Below, one piece after another: positions 61,993-64,000 of a DNA stretch of 64,000 bases (position 1 is the first letter of the stretch; each line of letters opens with the position of its first letter). The DNA is from Vaginimicrobium propionicum (GTDB lineage Bacteria; Actinomycetota; Actinomycetes; Propionibacteriales; Propionibacteriaceae). The notes beneath the pieces are model-generated. The model searched no databases and was not told the origin of the DNA. It was given only the letters and a program-made list of their open reading frames with translations. The stretch spans positions 1,598,051 through 1,662,050 of the forward strand of contig NZ_LT706985.1 in the NCBI RefSeq assembly GCF_900155645.1, given 5' to 3'. The translations under genes were made by a program, and so were the position numbers.

Positions 61993-63510
61993 TTAAATGC
62001 CAGGCGCGAGATTTCGTCCAGAGCGCTTGTCGTAGAGGGGAGCCAATTTGGTGTACCGCTCCAACAGTGGCGTCATGGAGGCTTTGATTTCCTCGTAGGC
62101 ATTAACGTCTGCTGTAGAAACCTCGACTTGACGTGGCGGCTCATGGACGCGCAACATTTCGTAGCCAGCGTGCAGACTGTTCACGCGCCCAAGAGCGTAA
62201 AGGCCGAGAATGGCGGCACCCAAAGCAGAACCCTCTTGAGCCGAAGTGATAACTAGAGGTCGGTTCAAGATACCAGCGGCAACGTCACACCAAATATGTG
62301 ACTTGAACACCCCGCCAGTAGCGCGCACCTGAGAAATCTTGTCGATGGTACGCAGTCTGCGCAAGATCGTCCAAAGTTGCAGCGCCACACCCTCGATTCC
62401 GGCACGAATGAAATGGTCGGGCGTGTGAGCTTTGCGCACATGCAGGAAAGCCCCTCTAATGCCGGAGTCCCACAGCGAGGCGCGCTCTGAAACCAGGTAG
62501 GGAATCATGCGTAACCCTTCGGCGCCAATCGGCACTTGAGCAGCTCGTCGGCACGCTTCAGCATCATCGCTGCCGGGCGCGAAGGTTTCGGTCAGCCAGG
62601 CTTGCACCATGCCGCCATTGGAAATTGCACCACCACTGACCCACATATCTTTCGTCAGCGTGTAGCAGAATAACCCAGGGACGACGTCTGGGGTTTCGAC
62701 TGTCATGCGTAGCGCTCCAGAAGTGCCGATGCTCAACCCTGCTACCCCTGGATCAATGGCTCCAGTGCCGAGGTTACCTAGCGGCCCGTCCCCAGCACCC
62801 AAAACTACTGGCAGGCCGGCCTTCAACCCAGTACGTTTTGCAGCTTCAGCGCTTAACGGAAGTTGAGCTGTGGTGTCTAGAATCTTCGGCAGCTGATCTT
62901 CGCTCACTCCCGCGATTTCTAGGGCTTCTGGGTTCCAAATGCCTTTACGTAGATTAGCCATGCCCGAGCCAGAGGCCGAAGACATCTCGGTAACCAGCTG
63001 GCCGGTTAATTTTAGAATTATCCAATCTTTTAACCCCACCCAGTGCGGGGTTTTCGTCAAGAAATCAGCATAATTTTCGTCTATCCAACGCAACTTGACT
63101 AGGGGAGACATGGCGTGGATCGGGGTGCCGGAAATGCGGTGAATCCGATCCCCGACAGCCCCCACCGACAGCTCGTCGGCTTGTCTTACAGCACGTGAAT
63201 CCGCCCAAGTCAACAATTGGGTGACTGGACGCATATTCGCGTCCAAACCAACCAACCCATGCATGGCGGTGCTTATCGAAATGCCGATTACCTTGTCAGC
63301 ATCCACCCCGCTAAGCACCTCGGTTATCGCCTGGAGCACACCGGCAGCCATCTGTTCAGGGTCTTGTTCATGCCAGCCGGGACGAGGGCTGTTCAACGGG
63401 TAACCGGCAGCAGCTGTCAGACGGACTTCGCCGTCCAGCGAGAACATGGATGCCTTGGCGGCGGTGGTTCCAACATCAAGTCCAAGAAAAAGCTCACGCA
63501 CAGCAGACAT
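61993..63510 (-). CDS. Gluconokinase-like FGGY carbohydrate kinase
   Basis: The start is ATG at 63510 with AGGAGAG upstream; the frame extends further but without a start site. The 505-residue protein shows FLGLDVGTTAAKASMFSLDG, then STAMHGLVGLDANMRPVTQL and LTWADSRA, and GTPIHAMSPLVKLRWI, which match Bacillus-type gluconokinase better than xylulokinase. It would phosphorylate gluconate to 6-phosphogluconate. No gluconate permease is adjacent, so the substrate remains an inference. Confidence 0.85.
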   Translation of the reverse strand: MSAVRELFLGLDVGTTAAKASMFSLDGEVRLTAAAGYPLNSPRPGWHEQDPEQMAAGVLQAITEVLSGVDADKVIGISISTAMHGLVGLDANMRPVTQLLTWADSRAVRQADELSVGAVGDRIHRISGTPIHAMSPLVKLRWIDENYADFLTKTPHWVGLKDWIILKLTGQLVTEMSSASGSGMANLRKGIWNPEALEIAGVSEDQLPKILDTTAQLPLSAEAAKRTGLKAGLPVVLGAGDGPLGNLGTGAIDPGVAGLSIGTSGALRMTVETPDVVPGLFCYTLTKDMWVSGGAISNGGMVQAWLTETFAPGSDDAEACRRAAQVPIGAEGLRMIPYLVSERASLWDSGIRGAFLHVRKAHTPDHFIRAGIEGVALQLWTILRRLRTIDKISQVRATGGVFKSHIWCDVAAGILNRPLVITSAQEGSALGAAILGLYALGRVNSLHAGYEMLRVHEPPRQVEVSTADVNAYEEIKASMTPLLERYTKLAPLYDKRSGRNLAPGI

Positions 63511-63606
63511 AAAGGCTCTCCTAGGTTTGGGTAATATCTTGAGATTAGCTGGGTTATTTTGCTGGCGTGCCAATCCGATAACATAACAACTAAGTGTGAG
63601 GTAAAA

Positions 63607-63831
63607 ATGGCCGAAATTCGCAAGCACAATCCTAAACGCGACGAGATAAGCGACGCGATAAACCAATATTTAGGCGAGCCAATACGTCCTGTTGAGCCGG
63701 GCAGTTATCGTGACCGGCCAGACAATTATGACCCATTCGATAGTGGCGAGTTAGTGTCTAAGCCAGTTAAAGATACTGAGCTGGGGTGGCTTGGTGGCGA
63801 GCAATTCAGTGATTTTGAGATAACGGAGTGA
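63607..63831 (+). CDS. Hypothetical small acidic protein upstream of serC
   Basis: A 74-residue protein from ATG 63607 (GAGGTAAAA upstream): MAEIRKHNPKRDEISDAINQ, then a Pro/Asp-rich middle and ELGWLGGEQFSDFEITE. It is soluble and of unknown family. Only 4 nt separate it from serC, so they are probably co-transcribed. Confidence 0.6.
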   Translation: MAEIRKHNPKRDEISDAINQYLGEPIRPVEPGSYRDRPDNYDPFDSGELVSKPVKDTELGWLGGEQFSDFEITE

Positions 63832-63835
63832 CAAA

Positions 63836-64000
63836 GTGAGTCTGAAAATTCCTAGCGAGCTGCTGCCTAGAGATGGACGTTTCGGTTCTGGACCGAGCAA
63901 AATCCGTCCAGACGCATTAAATAGCCTGGTCACACGCGGAGACATTATGGGCACCTCGCATCGTAAACCGCCAGTGCGTAACCTAGTAAAGCGGGTGCAG
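63836..64000 (+). CDS. serC: Phosphoserine aminotransferase, 5' part
   Basis: GTG at 63836 opens a frame that runs off the window. The first 55 residues include LKIPSELLPRDGRFGSGPSK and IMGTSHRKPPVRNLVKRVQ, the conserved start of actinobacterial SerC (FGSGPSK and GTSHR being phosphate- and substrate-site segments). It converts 3-phosphohydroxypyruvate and glutamate to phosphoserine in serine synthesis. Confidence 0.9.
   Translation, partial: MSLKIPSELLPRDGRFGSGPSKIRPDALNSLVTRGDIMGTSHRKPPVRNLVKRVQ

Overview
The window looks like the chromosome of a host-associated actinobacterium, most likely Actinomycetales/Actinomycetaceae. That placement is an inference from moderate GC, LPxTG-type surface proteins, actinobacterial-style maltodextrin and lactate genes, a type I-E CRISPR system and many small toxin-antitoxin genes. 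I cannot name the species.

Layout. (1) 1-1.5 kb: an orphan antitoxin end and a Fic protein. (2) 1.5-7.55 kb, minus strand: a translationally coupled corrin-ring operon behind a cobalamin riboswitch (cobI-cobM-cbiE-cbiG/cobJ fusion-cbiX/sirC fusion-cobF). It mixes anaerobic-route enzymes (CbiX, CbiG) with aerobic-type CobF. (3) 7.7-14.6 kb, minus strand: an alpha-glucoside-type ABC importer, glycerol kinase and 4-alpha-glucanotransferase. (4) 14.8-19.4 kb, plus strand: lactate permease with LutABC, followed by a membrane protein, class II fructose-bisphosphate aldolase, an EamA exporter with a His-rich tail and a TM2 protein. (5) 23.2-26.7 kb: a giant coiled-coil wall-anchored protein. (6) 27.1-32.6 kb: an alpha-xylosidase with its own ABC importer. 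(7) 32.6-38.6 kb: a decayed zone with a TM2 pseudogene, a broken beta-helix adhesin, truncated nucleotidyltransferase-type cassette genes and structured repeats. (8) 38.7-46.97 kb: an accessory island of small genes (paralogous acidic proteins, immunity-like proteins, RelBE, Doc, HicB-like, phage remnants) separated by single, mostly degenerate copies of the CRISPR repeat. (9) 46.97-58.8 kb: a 44-repeat CRISPR array, its leader and a complete type I-E cas operon (cas3-cas8e-cse2-cas7-cas5-cas6e-cas1-cas2), all transcribed leftwards. Upstream of cas3 sits a degenerate two-repeat mini-array whose short spacer matches the predicted cas3 promoter. (10) 58.8-64 kb: a duplicated fragment of an amino-acid permease, an AAA+ ATPase preceded by AT-rich iteron-like repeats, the intact permease, gluconokinase, a small protein and the start of serC.

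The two most interesting points are: (a) the leader-distal side of the CRISPR array continues for about 7-10 kb as an integron-like series of [CRISPR-like repeat]-[small gene] units; (b) the crRNA-like element at 58709-58781 may let Cascade repress its own cas operon. Both rest on sequence pattern alone. Homology calls come from recognising motifs, not from searches.
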